64,000 nucleotides of DNA from Rutidosis leptorrhynchoides. Its lineage: Eukaryota; Streptophyta; Magnoliopsida; Asterales; Asteraceae. Under the pieces are notes generated by a model that made no database searches, was not told the DNA's origin, and saw only the letters and a program-made list of their open reading frames with translations. Below are positions 11,920 through 24,500 of the stretch, in pieces (the first letter of the stretch is position 1; every line of letters begins with the position of its first letter). A program made the position numbers and the translations under genes. The stretch spans positions 369,166,001 to 369,230,000 of the forward strand of contig NC_092337.1 in assembly GCF_046630445.1 (NCBI RefSeq), read 5' to 3'.

Positions 11920-12036
11920 GTGGTGTCTTAACACCGCGACTAACCCACCTATCACAACAATGTGGTGCCTTAACACCGCGACTAACCCACATGTCATTAA
12001 TCCCGGAGTGGTGTCTTAACACCGCGACTAACCCAC
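11920..12036. repeat. 29-bp hairpin units inside the family-B LTR
   Basis: Units at 11920-11948, 11962-11990 and 12008-12036 share GTGGTGTCTTAACACCGCGA followed by CTAACCCAC. A fourth unit lies beyond the insertion at 48028-48056. Each core GGTGTCTTAACACC is a small inverted repeat (GGTGT/ACACC; the second unit has one change). Gypsy-A copy 1 inserted just after the third unit. Confidence 0.85.
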
Positions 12037-12040
12037 TCGT
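12036..12040. other. target-site duplication CTCGT (left) of gypsy-A copy 1
   Basis: CTCGT directly precedes the LTR start TGAAATG at 12041. The same five bases follow the other LTR's CACTACA end at 48013-48017. A perfect 5-bp duplication after 36 kb shows that the outer element is one intact insertion. Confidence 0.95.
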
Positions 12041-15000
12041 TGAAATGTCCCGTTCTTATTGATTAAAAACGTTCCATATTAATTGATTTCGTTGCGAGGT
12101 TTTGACTTCTATATGAGACGTTTTTCAAAGACTGCATTCATTTTTAAAACAAACCATAACCTTTATTTCATAGATAAAGGTTTTAAAAAGCTTTACGTAG
12201 ATTATCAAATAATGATAATCTAAAATATCCTGTTTACACACGACCATTACATAATGGTTTACAATACAAATATGTTACAACAAAATAAGTTTCTTGAATG
12301 CAGTTTTTACACAATATCATACAAGCATGGACTCCAAATCTCGTCCTTATTTAAGTATGCGACAGCGGAAGCTCTTAATAATCACCTGAGAATAAACATG
12401 CTTAAAACGTCAACAAAAATGTTGGTGAGTTATAGGTTTAACCTATATATATCAAATCATAATAATAGACCACAAGATTTCATATTTCAATACACATCCC
12501 ATACATAGAGATAAAAATCATTCATATGGTGAACACCTGGTAATCGACATTAACAAGATGCATATATAAGAATATCCCCATCATTCCGGGACACCCTTCG
12601 GATATGATATAAATTTCGAAGTACTAAAGCATCCGGTACTTTGGATGGGGTTTGTTAGGCCCAATAGATCTATCTTTAGGATTCGCGTCAATTAGGGTGT
12701 CTGTTCCCTAATTCTTAGATTACCAGACTTAATAAAAAGGGGCATATTCGATTTCGATAATTCAACCATAGAATGTAGTTTCACGTACTTGTGTCTATTT
12801 TGTAAATCATTTATAAAACCTGCATGTATTCTCATCCCAAAAAATATTAGATTTTAAAAGTGGGACTATAACTCACTTTCACATATTTTTACTTCGTCGG
12901 GAAGTAAGACTTGGCCACTGGTTGATTCACGAACCTATAACAATATATACATATATATCAAAGTATGTTCAAAATATATTTACAACACTTTTAATATATT
13001 TTGATTTTTTAAGTTTATTAAGTCAGCTGTCCTCGTTAATAACCTACAACTAGTTGTCCACAGTTAGATGTACAGAAATAAATCGATAAATATTATCTTG
13101 AATCAATCCACGACCCAGTGTATACATATCTCAGTATTGATCACAACTCAAACTATATATATTTTGGAATCAACCTCAACCCTGTATAGCCAACTCCAAC
13201 ATTCACATATAGAGTGTCTATGGTTGTTCCGAAATATATATAGATGTGTCGACATGATAGGTCGAAACATAGTATACGTGTCTATGGTATCTCAAGATTA
13301 CATAATATACAATACAAGTTGATTAAGTTATGGTTGGAATAGATTTGTTACCAATTTTCACGTAGCTAAAATGAGAAAAATTATCCAATCTTGTTTTACC
13401 CATAACTTCTTCATTTTAAATTCGTTTTGAGTGAATCAAATTGCTATGGTTTCATATTAAACTCTATTTTATGAATATAAACAGAAAAAGTATAGGTTTA
13501 TAGTCAGAAAAATAATTTACAAGTCGTTTTTGTAAAGGTAGTCATTTCAGTCGAAAGAACGACGTCTAGATGACCATTTTAGAAAACATACTTCCACTTT
13601 GAGTTTAACCATAATTTTTGGATATAGTTTCATGTTCATAATAAAAATAATTTTCTCAAAATAACAACTTTTAAATCAAAGTTTATCATAGTTTTTAATT
13701 AACTAACCCAAAACAGCCCGCGGTGTTACTACGACGGCGTAAATCCGGTTTTACGGTGTTTTTCGTGTTTCCAGGTTTTAAATCATTAAGTTAACATATC
13801 ATATAGATATAGAATATGTGTTTATTTGATTTTAAAAGTCAAGTTAGAAGGATTAACTTTTGTTTGCGAACAAGTTTAGAATTAACTAAACTATGTTCTA
13901 GTGATTACAAGTTTAAACCTTCGAATAAGATAGCTTTATATGTATGAATCGAATGATGTTATGAACATCATTACTACCTTAAGTTCCTTGGATAAACCTA
14001 CTGGAAAAGAGAAAAATAGATCTAGCTTCAACGGATCCTTGGATGGCTCGAAGTTCTTGAAGCAGAATCATGACACGAAAACAAGTTCAAGTAAGATCAT
14101 CACTTGAAATAAGATTGTTATAGTTATAGAAATTGAACCAAAGTTCGAATATGATTATTTCCTTGTATTAGAATGATAAACTACTATAAGAAACAAAGAT
14201 TTCTTGAGGTTGGATGATCACCTTACAAGATTGGAAGTGAGCTAGCAAACTTGAAAGTATTCTTGATTTTATGTAACTAGAACTTGTAGAATTTATGAAG
14301 AACACTTAGAACTTGAAGATAGAACTTGAGAGAGATCAATTAGATGAAGAAAATTGAAGAATGAAAGTGTTTGTAGGTGTTTTTGGTCGTTGGTGTATGG
14401 ATTAGATATAAAGGATATGTAATTTTGTTTTCATGTAAATAAGTCATGAATGATTACTCATATTTTTGTAATTTTATGAGATATTTCATGCTAGTTGCCA
14501 AATGATGGTTCCCACATGTGTTAGGTGACTCACATGGGCTGCTAAGAGCTGATCATTGGAGTGTATATACCAATAGTACATACATCTAAAAGCTGTGTAT
14601 TGTACGAGTACGAATACGGGTGCATACGAGTAGAATTGTTGATGAAACTGAACGAGGATGTAATTGTAAGCATTTTTGTTAAGTAGAAGTATTTTGATAA
14701 GTGTATTGAAGTCTTTCAAAAGTGTATAAATACATATTAAAACACTACATGTATATACATTTTAACTGAGTCGTTAAGTCATCGTTAGTCGTTACATGTA
14801 AGTGTTGTTTTGAAACCTTTAGGTTAACGATCTTGTTAAATGTTGTTAACCCAATGTTTATAATATCAAATGAGATTTTAAATTATTATATTATCATGAT
14901 ATTATCATGTATGAATATCTCTTAATATGATATATATACATTAAATGTCTTTACAATGATAATCGTTACATATATGTCTCATTTAAAAATCATTAAGTTA

Positions 15001-15295
15001 GTAGTCTTGTTTTTACATATGTAGTTCATTATTAATATACTTAATGATATGTTTACTTATCATAGTATCATGTTAACTATATATATATATCCATATATAT
15101 GTCATCATATAGTTTTTACAAGTTTTGACGTTCGTGAATCACCGGTCAACTTGGGTGGTCAATTGTCTATATGAAACATATTTCAATTAATCAAGTCTTA
15201 ACAAGTTTGATTGCTTAACATGTTAGAAACATTTAATCATGTAAATATCAATCTCAATTAATATATATAAACATGGAAAAGTTTGGGTCACTACA
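12041..15295 (-). repeat. gypsy-A copy 1, 3' LTR (3255 bp)
   Basis: It runs from TGAAATGTCCCG to GGGTCACTACA on the plus strand, giving TG...CA ends. It is collinear with 44761-48012. An AT run near 15077-15092 is one of the few length differences. Short reading frames inside (12254-12508, 13068-13322) recur in the other LTR and are not genes. Confidence 0.95.
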
Positions 15296-15310
15296 GTACC
15301 TACCCGTTAA
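15296..15310 (-). promoter_or_regulatory. polypurine tract of gypsy-A copy 1
   Basis: On the minus strand TTAACGGGTAGGTAC abuts the 3' LTR start TGTAGTGACCC. Purine-rich position and sequence fit the plus-strand primer. The same 15 bases occur once more before gag at 42931-42945. Confidence 0.75.
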
Positions 15311-15330
15311 ATAAATTTCGTCCTGAAATT

Positions 15331-17050
15331 TTAAGCTGTTGAAGGTGTTGACGAATCTTCTGGAAATAGATGCGGGTATTTCTTCTTCATCTGATCTTCA
15401 CGCTCCCAGGTGAACTCGGGTTGTCTACGAGCATTCCATCGAACCTTAACAATTGGTATCTTGTTTTGTTTAAGTCTCTTAACCTCACGATCCATTATTT
15501 CGACGGGTTCTTCAATGAATTGAAGTTTTTCATTGATTTGGATTTTGTCCAACGGAATAGTGAGATCTTCTATAGCAAAACATTTCTTCAAATTTGAGAC
15601 GTGGAAAGTGTTATGTACAGCCGTGAGTTGTTGAGGTAGCTCCAGTTGGTAAGCTACTGGTCCGACACGATCTATAATCTTGAATGGTCCAATGTACCTT
15701 GGATTTAGTTTCCCCCGTTTACCAAATCGAACAACTCCTTTCCAAGGTGAAACCTTAAGCATGACCATTTCTCCAATTTCAAACTCTATATCTTTTCTTT
15801 TACTGTCCGCGTAGCTCTTTTGTCGACTCTGGGTGGTTTTCAACCGTTGTTGAATTTGGATGATCTTCTCGGTAGTTTCTTGTATAATCTCCGGACCCGT
15901 AATCTGTCTATCCCCCACTTCACTCCAACAAATTGGAGACCTGCACTTTCTACCATAAAGTGCTTCAAACGGCGCCATCTCAATGCTTGAATGGTAGCTG
16001 TTGTTGTAGGAAAATTCTGCTAACGGTAGATGTCGATCCCAACTGTTTCCGAAATCAATAACACATGCTCGTAGCATGTCTTCAAGCGTTTGTATCGTCC
16101 TTTCGCTCTGCCCATCAGTTTGTGGATGATAGGCAGTACTCATGTCTAGACGAGTTCCCAATGCTTGATGTAATGTCTGCCAGAATCTTGAAATAAATCT
16201 GCCATCCCTATCAGAGATAATAGAGATTGGTATTCCATGTCTGGAGACGACTTCCTTCAAATACAGTCGTGCTAACTTCTCTATCTTGTCATCTTCTCTT
16301 ATTGGCAGGAAGTGTGCTGACTTGGTGAGACGATCAACTATTACCCAAATAGTATCAAAACCACTTGCAGTCCTTGGAAATTTAGTGATGAAATCCATGG
16401 TAATGTTTTCCCATTTCCATTCCGGGATTTCGGGTTGTTGAAGTAGACCTGATGGTTTCTGATGCTCAGCTTTGACCTTAGAACACGTCAAACATTCTCC
16501 TACGTATTTAGCAACATCGGCTTTCATACCCGGCCACCAAAAATGTTTCTTGAGATCCTTGTACATCTTCCCCGTTCCAGGATGTATTGAGTATCTGGTT
16601 TTATGAGCTTCTCTAAGTACCATTTCTCTCATATCTCCAAATTTTGGTACCCAAATTCTTTCAGCCCTATACCGGGTTCCGTCTTCCCGAATATTAAGAT
16701 GCTTCTCCGATCCTTTGGGTATTTCATCCTTTAAATATCCCTCTTTTAAAACTCCTTGTTGTGCCTCCTTTATTTGAGTAGTAAGGTTAGTGTGAATCAT
16801 TATATTCATAGATTTTACTCGAATGGGTTCTCTGTCCTTCCTGCTCAAGGCATCGGCTACCACATTTGCCTTCCTCGGGTGGTAATGAATCTCAAAGTCG
16901 TAATCATTCAACAATTCAATCCACTTACGCTGCCTCATATTTAGTTGTTTCTGATTAAATATGTGTTGAAGACTTTTGTGGTCAGTATATATAATACTTT
17001 TGACCCCATATAAGTAGTGCCTCCAAGTCTTTAATGCAAAAACAATCGAT
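15331..17050 (-). pseudogene. gypsy-A copy 1 pol, RNase H end plus integrase and C-terminal domain
   Basis: Continues the polyprotein after a 1-nt frameshift near 17046-17055; copy 2 has one base fewer there. The frame is open to the stop at 15331. It contains the end of RNase H ([10 protein letters not shown]), the integrase zinc finger (HPGTGKMY ... GECLTCSK), the catalytic core ([33 protein letters not shown]) and a C-terminal region ending [17 protein letters not shown], as in Tekay/Del-type chromoviral integrases. Stop and PPT are 20 bp apart. The integrase itself looks intact, but the frameshift and the gag insertion prevent a single polyprotein. Confidence 0.9.
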
Positions 17051-19779
17051 GCCTAATTCCAAATCATGCGTCGTATAATTTTGTTCGTGAATCTTCAATT
17101 GTCTAGACGCATAAGCAATCACCTTTGTTCGTTGCATTAATACACAACCGAGACCTTGCTTTGATGCGTCACAATAAATCACAAAATCATCATTCCCTTC
17201 AGGCAATGACAATATAGGTGCCGTAGTTAGTTTTTTCTTCAATAACTGAAACGCTTTCTCTTGTTCATCATTCCATTCAAATTTCTTCCCTTTATGCATT
17301 AATGCAGTCAAGGGTTTTGCTATTCTGGAAAAGTCTTGGATGAACCTTCTGTAGTAACCAGCTAGTCCTAAAAACTGGCGTATGTGTTTCGGAGTTTTCG
17401 GGGTTTCCCACTTTTCAACAGTTTCAATCTTTGTCGGGTCCACCTGGATACCTTCTTTGTTCACTATGTGACCGAGGAATTGAACTTCTTCCAACCAAAA
17501 TGCACACTTTGAAAACTTAGTGTACAGTTTTTCTTTCCTCAATACTTCTAGCACTTTTCTCAAATGTTCTTCGTGCTCTTGATCATTCTTTGAGTAAATA
17601 AGTATGTCATCGATGAAAACAATGACAAACTTGTCAAGATATGGCCCACACACTCGGTTTATAAGGTCCATGAACACAGCTGGTGCGTTAGTCAATCCAA
17701 ACGGCATAACCATAAACTCGTAATGACCATAACGCGTCCTAAAAGCAGTTTTTGGAATATCATCCTCCTTTACTCGCATTTGATGATATCCAGAACGTAA
17801 ATCGATCTTCGAATAAACCGACGAGCCTTGTAGTTGATCAAATAAGTCGTCAATTCTCGGCAGTGGATAACGGTTTTTGATGGTAAGTTTGTTCAACTCT
17901 CTGTAGTCAATACACAACTTAAATGTACCATCCTTCTTCTTGACAAACAAAACAGGAGCTCCCCATGGTGATGTGCTTGGTCGAATGAAACCACGTTCTA
18001 ATAGTTCTTGCAGTTGGCTTTGCAGTTCTTTCATCTCGCTGGGTGCGAGTCTATAAGGAGCACGAGCTATTGGTGCAGCTCCTGGTATAAGATCTATTTG
18101 AAATTCAACAGATCGATGTAGAGGTAGTCCCGGTAATTCTTTCAGAAATACATCGGGAAATTCTTTTGCGACGGGAACATCATTGATGCTCTTTTCTTCA
18201 GTTTGTACTTTCTCGACGTGTGCTAGAACAGCATAGCAACCTTTTCTTATTAGTTTTTGTGCCTTCAAATTACTAATAAGATGTAGCTTCGTGTTGCCCT
18301 TTTCTCCGTACACCATTAAGGGTTTTCCTTTTTCTCGTATAATGCGAATTGCATTTTTGTAACAAACGATCTCTGCTTTCACTTCTTTCAACCAGTCCAT
18401 ACCGATTATCACATCAAAACTCCCTAACTCTACTGGTATCAAATCAATCTTAAATGTTTCGCTAACCAGTTTAATTTCTCGATTCCGACATATATTATCT
18501 GCTGAAATTAATTTACCATTTGCTAATTCGAGTAAAAATTTACTATCTAAAGGCGTCAATGGACAACTTAATTTAGCACAAAAATCTCTACTCATATAGC
18601 TTCTATCCGCACCCGAATCAAATAAAACGTAAGCAGATTTATTGTCAATAAGAAACGTACCCGTAACAAGCTCCGGGTCTTCCTGTGCCTCTGCCGCATT
18701 AATATTGAAAACTCTTCCGCGGCCTTGTCCATTCGTGTTCTCCTGGTTCGGGCAATTTCTAATAATGTGGCCCGGTTTTCCACATTTATAACAAACTACA
18801 TTGGCATAACTTGCTCCGACACTACTTGCTCCGCCATTACTCATTCCGACACCATTTGTTCCTTTCGTTCTATTAACCCCTGGTCCGTAGACCTCACACT
18901 TCGCCGCGCTATGACCATTTCTTTTACACTTGTTGCAAAATTTGGTGCAGAACCCCGAGTGATACTTTTCACACCTTTGGCATAGCTGCTTCTGATTGTT
19001 GTTGTTGTTGCGGTTATTATTGTTGTTGGGATGATTGTTGTAGTTGCTGTTGTTGTTGTTGGGCCGTTTGTTGTAGTTGCGATTGATGTTGCGATTGTTG
19101 GGATAATTGTTGCGATTATTGTTGTAATTGCTGTTGTTGTTGTATTGGTGATTCTTATCACCGTTTTCCTCGTACTTTCTTTTGACTTGCTTCACATTGG
19201 CCTCTTCAGCAGTCTGTTCTTTAATTCTTTCTTCAATCTGGTTCACTAGTTTGTGAGCCATTCTACATGCCTGTTGTATGGAGGCGGGCTCGTGTGAACT
19301 TATATCTTCTTGGATTCTTTCCGGTAATCCTTTCACAAACGCGTCGATCTTCTCTTCCTCATCTTCGAATGCTCCCGGACACAATAGGCACAATTCTGTG
19401 AATCGTCTTTCGTACGTGGTAATATCAAATCCTTGGGTTCGTAACCCTCTAAGTTCTGTCTTGAGCTTATTGACCTCGGTTCTGGGACGGTACTTCTCGT
19501 TCATCAAGTGCTTGAATGCTGACCACGGTAGTGCGTACGCATCGTCTTGTCCCACTTGCTCTAGATAGGTATTCCACCATGTTAACGCAGAACCTGTGAA
19601 GGTATGTGTAGCGTACTTCACTTTGTCCTCTTCAGTACACTTACTTATGGCAAACACCGATTCGACCTTCTCGGTCCACCATTTCAATCCGATCGGTCCT
19701 TCGGTTCCATCAAATTCCAAAGGTTTGTAGGCAGTGAATTCTTTGTAGGTGCATCCTACACGATTTCCTGTACTGCTAG
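17051..19779 (-). pseudogene. gypsy-A copy 1 gag-protease-RT-RNase H
   Basis: Open from the copia insertion point to the frameshift near 17050. Numbering from the first in-frame Met (19795, which lies 16 bases inside the copia LTR and is artificial): retrotransposon gag domain about 14-200, Asn-rich linker 219-267, Cys/His cluster 272-300, zinc knuckle C335-C338-H343-C348, protease [10 protein letters not shown] with D393, RT active site FVIVFIDD with the Asp pair at 729-730, then RNase H ([10 protein letters not shown]). The first 40 codons of gag lie on the other side of the copia array. Removing the array and one GCTAG copy keeps the frame, so the insertion, not decay, splits gag. Confidence 0.93.
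19775..19779. other. target-site duplication GCTAG (left) of the copia array
   Basis: GCTAG precedes the first LTR (TGTTGGGATTT at 19780) and recurs at 42673-42677 directly after the last LTR. No target duplication is present between the internal units. Confidence 0.95.
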
Positions 19780-20826
19780 TGTTGGGATTTAACAAGTTCC
19801 ATTATGTATAAAACATTTTAAGAATCAATTAAAAGCGGAAGCAAGTAATTACCATTTTAGAACATGTTAATCTTTAACCAATTAAAGTTAAATCCCAATT
19901 AGGATCAAGTTGTGAAACATACTTACAAACTACAAGCAAGAAAAGGGTTTATACCTACTCCAAGCTTGTTGATGAGTGATGAAGATGATGATGATGAATG
20001 GAGTTCCAAAAGTATGAAACCTCAAGATGATATACCCCAAGCTTGCCACCAACACTTTGTACTTTGGTTAGGATTTAACTTACACTTGAAATAGACTTGC
20101 AAAAAATTAAAATGAGCTCTCCTACCCCTAAGAAAGGTCACGGCAGCAGCAGCTCCAATTGAGGGAGTATGCAGAAATTTTTTTGCTAGTTTATGATGTG
20201 TATTGCATGTGTGTGTTGGTCTTGCAAAATGTATTGGTTAATATGCACATGGAATGCAAGTAACAAGGTAAAAGCAAGTCAAAAGAGCATGCCTTCTCCA
20301 TACTCCCATGCCACTTCCAATCTTTTATTAACTTATTTTATAAGACTAGATTTTATAAAACTAGTTTTTATAAAACTAGTATTTATAAAACTAGATTTTA
20401 TAAAATACATTTTTATAAACTTGCACATTATATATTTTACAAAACTAACTTTACAAAATGTAACATAACTAAATTAATTATTTAACCTATAAATAATTAA
20501 ATCCATATTATAAGTTATGTTTACATTATTTTATAAAACCAATTTTATAAAATGTAACTTAACTTTATTAATTATTTAACCTATAAATAATTAAATTCTT
20601 GCTATATAAATTATACCATAATTTATATACACATCAAGTAATATTATTTAAGAAAACCATTTTTCTTAAATTTCAAGTGTTGCGTAATTCAATCAACGAT
20701 CCAATCGTTAAGATCAAAATACGATTAAGGTGTCGGTAAGCTTGTTATTGGGTATGACCCGACTTGGATCATAACATGTTAGCCACATTAATTAAATATG
20801 TCTCTCGGGCATACGAAAAACTTACA
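19780..20826 (-). repeat. copia LTR1 (outer left)
   Basis: TGTTGGGATTT ... GAAAAACTTACA, 1047 bp. It contains four to five short repeats of TTTTATAAAACTAG type (20336-20400) and a short reading frame on the plus strand (19912-20094) that is repeated in every LTR and is not a gene. It carries AGCGGAAGC near 19834, as does LTR4. Confidence 0.95.
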
Positions 20827-20840
20827 ATCTCCCACTTGCA
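20827..20840 (-). promoter_or_regulatory. copia polypurine tract, unit 1
   Basis: On the minus strand GTGCAAGTGGGAGAT directly precedes the 3' LTR start TGTAAG. The same tract is found at 28107 and 35390 in units 2 and 3. A second AAGTGGGAGAT lies in each leader. Confidence 0.75.
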
Positions 20841-21591
20841 CGAGAAACATAAGAAATTAATGCAAGTGATGGATACCACCTAACGACCGTCCACCACCCC
20901 CAATATGTTATGACTTTGTGCCATTCAATAACATCATCCCTTTTGAGTTCCCATCTCAAATATGAATAGGTGAATTTTTTATTATATCCTTTCGTCCTAG
21001 ATGTCATGTTAAATCCAAGAGATACAGAGTGATCACTCTCTTTTAGATATAACTTTATCAGGCCTTAGACATCTGACTCTCAACGAATAAGAGGGACAAA
21101 TTCCATCTTGACTACATACGTCCTAAATATGTACCTTGCATTATGCCTGAGCTCTTCCTTGTGAACTACCATATTTCAGAATAGCGAAGGAAGGAATCAA
21201 GGTACGATACTCGGTAGATATCCGAACCCAATATGTATCTCAGGTCAGAGGATACAATGATATTCGCCTTTACTCAAGATTACTTGTGATCAACCACAAA
21301 GGCTCCATTTTGTAAATCTTGAGGGCGGGTCTTCCAATATTTGTATCCCACAAATATCTATGAACCTTGGTTGCAACCTTGCCCCACATTCATCCCGTGC
21401 ATGTATACCAATCCAAGTTCATAATAGTCTAAACCTCACACTTCCCACAAATGTGATCGACTACGGAATTTAGAATAATTACTTATTCATGGATAAAATA
21501 TGCAAAATAGGAACATAACTCAAAATAAATTAAACCATAATTATATTAATGAGTTTGAACAATTTCATTCCGTTACAATACTTAAAACAGA

Positions 21592-24500
21592 TCATGTCCA
21601 ATCACTAGAATATCGAAGCCCTAATGCACAAACATGTCCTGCATGTTTTGATCCATGTAAGAGCTTCGTGAGAGGATCCGCTATATTAAGATCTGTGTGA
21701 ACTTTGCGAATACATATCTTTCCCTTTTCAACTTCATCCCTTATGTAGTTGAATCTCCGCTCAATGTGACGTGTCTTTTGATGAGCACGAGGTTCCTTGA
21801 TTTGAGCAATCGCACCCTCGTTGTCACAAAAGATCTCAAGAGGGTCCTGAATGGAAGGGACTACTCCTAAGCCGTCGATGAATTTCTTCATCCATGCAGC
21901 TTCCTGAGCTGCCAATGATGCGGCGATGTACTCTGACTCTGTAGTGGATAGAGCAACAACATCCTGTTTTGAACTCTTCCAAGAGACCGCACCTCCATTT
22001 AATGTGAAGACATAACCGGATTGTGATCGAGAATCATCACGATCAGTTTGGAAACTCGCGTCCACGTAACCTTTTACAGCGAGTTCCTCCTCACCAGACC
22101 CATATATAAGAAACATATCCTTAGTCCTCCTAAGGTATTTCAATATACTTTTAACAGCAATCCAATGACTGTTTCCTGGGTTATTCTGGTATCTACTTGT
22201 CAGGCTAAGAGCGCATGACACATCCGGTCTAGTACATATCATTGCATACATGATTGACCCAATGGCAGAAGCATATGGGACTTTCTTCATTCTCTCCTGT
22301 TCATCTTTCGTGGTGGGGCACTGAGATGAACTGAGAAGTGTTCCCTTTTGAATAGGTACCAAACCTTTCTTAGAGTTCTCCATCTTGAACCTTTTCAAGA
22401 TCTTTTCAATGTATGCACTTTGATTTAAACCTATCAGTTTCTTGGATCTATCCCTGTAGATCCCAATCCCCAAAACGTATTGTGCTTCCCCAAGATCCTT
22501 AATGGAGAAGCATTTGCTTAACCACGTTTTAACACCTTGCATTGCCGGAATATCATTTCCAAATAACAATATATCATCCACATATAGTACAAGGAACATG
22601 ATAGTGCTCCCACTAGCTTTCTTGTATACACAAGCTTCATCACCATTTTTAATGAAGCCAAATTTCTTGGCCTCCTCATTAAAACGATGATTCCACATTC
22701 TAGATGCTTGTTTCAATCCGTAGATTGACTTCTTTAACTTGCATACTTTCTTAGGATATTTCGGATCAACAAAACCTTCAGGCTGAACCATGTAGACATC
22801 TTCCTCAAGATGTCCGTTTAGGAAAGCGGTCTTGACATCCATTTGCCATATTTCATAATCATAATGAGCAGCAATGGCAAGTAATATCCTAATAGACTTT
22901 AGCATTGCCACAGGCGAAAAAGTTTCATCATAGTCAACCCCTTGAGTTTGAGTGAAACCTTTTGCTACAAGTCTAGCTTTATATGTATCCAAGTTTCCAT
23001 GTATGTCGGTTTTCATCTTGAAAAGCCATTTACAATCAACTAGCCTTGAGCCAGTAGGTTGTTCAACAAGTTCCCAAACTTGGTTGTCATACATGGATTG
23101 CATCTCAGCGTTCATGGCTTCCTGCCATTTATCCTTATCAATCCTTGATAAAGCATCTTGGTAGTTTGTTGGTTCATCCAAATCAACCACATAGCAACCA
23201 TCCATGAGAAACCCATATCTCTCAGGAGGATTACTAATCCTACCAGATCTGCGAACGTCTTGTGTATTTTGATCATCCATTTGATCACTATCAACATTTT
23301 CATGTTGAGTGCTAGTGTCAACCAATTGTGTATCATCTACTTGATCTTGAACTTCTTCAAGATCTATCTTCCTCTCACTATTTCCTTCCATTAGGAACTT
23401 AGTTTCAAGGAATTCAGCCTTTCGAGCAACAAATACATTTTGCTCGGTTTGATCATAGAAATAGTATCCCATATCATCCTTGGGATATCCTATGAAGATA
23501 CACTTCGTGGATCGAGCATTCAACTTATTAGGGACGTAACGCTTAGGATAAGCTTCACATCCCCATACCTTTAAGTATGATAGAGACGGAGGTTTTCCAA
23601 ACCACATCTCATGAGGAGTTCGTTCCACTTTCTTGGTTGGGGCCATATTTAAAATACGAGCCGCGGAGCATAGACAATAACCCCAAAACGATAGAGGTAA
23701 CGAGCTTCTTGCCATCATAGATCGAACCATATCCATTAGGGTTCGGTTCCTCCTTTCGGAAACTCCATTAAGTTGGGGTGTTCCTGGTGGAGTAAGTTGT
23801 GAGATAATCCCACAACTCCTAAGATGATCTTGGAAAGCATCGCTTAGGTATTCACCTCCTCTATCGGTACGAAGTACCTTGATTGTCTTATTGAGTTGAT
23901 TTTGTACTTCGCTTTGATATTCTTTGAATGCTTCAAAAGTTTCGTCCTTATGTCTTAACAAGTAGACATATCCAAAACGACTGAAGTCATCAATGAAAGT
24001 AACGAAGTATCTTTCACCATTCCTTGCTATGGGCTTAAAGGGTCCACATATATCCGAATGTATTAATCCCAATAAGTCCTTAGCCCTTTCATAGGTCCCT
24101 TTGAAAGGTGCTTTAGTCATTTTGCCTTGTAAACAAGATTCACACACATCAAACGAGTCCATCTCATTTGATTTCAAGAATCCATTCTTTTGAAGTGTAT
24201 GCATTCGGTTCTTGTTTATGTGACCAAGGCGACAATGCCATAAGTAGGAATCACTCAAATCCCTTTTGAGTCTCTTGGTGCTAGTATGGTATATTGAGCT
24301 ACTAGATGATGTATCATTATGAACCAATTCATAAATTCCATTCGAAGGCGAAGCCTTAAAATAGAATACATTATCTAAATAAACATGGATATCATTATTA
24401 ACAAAATTAAGATAAAAACCACATTGTTTTAAACGGGAAACTGAAATAATGTTTCGACATAAATCCGGTGCATACAAAACATTGTTCAAAATAAGTTCCA

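Larger units (their letters stand above)
11247..12040 (-). mobile_element. family-B LTR, left part (split by gypsy-A copy 1)
   Basis: On the minus strand this is the R/U5 side of a family-B LTR. It would end CGGGTTGGGTTGTCTCA at 11247, pairing with the TGTAACATCCCG start at 49267. It includes a 22-nt T tract (11281-11302; poly-A on the sense strand) and a TTGCATTCACTAAGCGTTTG segment typical of Tekay-type LTRs. Its other part is at 48018-49267; together they give about 2.04 kb. Only the end at 49267 touches pol sequence, so this is the 3' LTR of a minus-strand element. Confidence 0.6.

Noticed and set aside
18725..19249. Val/Ile-rich plus-strand and Thr-rich minus-strand frames
   Set aside because: They are shadows of the Asn-rich gag linker (AAC/GTT repeats) in other frames.
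19912..20468. 60- and 91-codon plus-strand frames repeated four times
   Set aside because: They lie within the copia LTRs, antisense to the element, and recur only because the LTR recurs. No domain.
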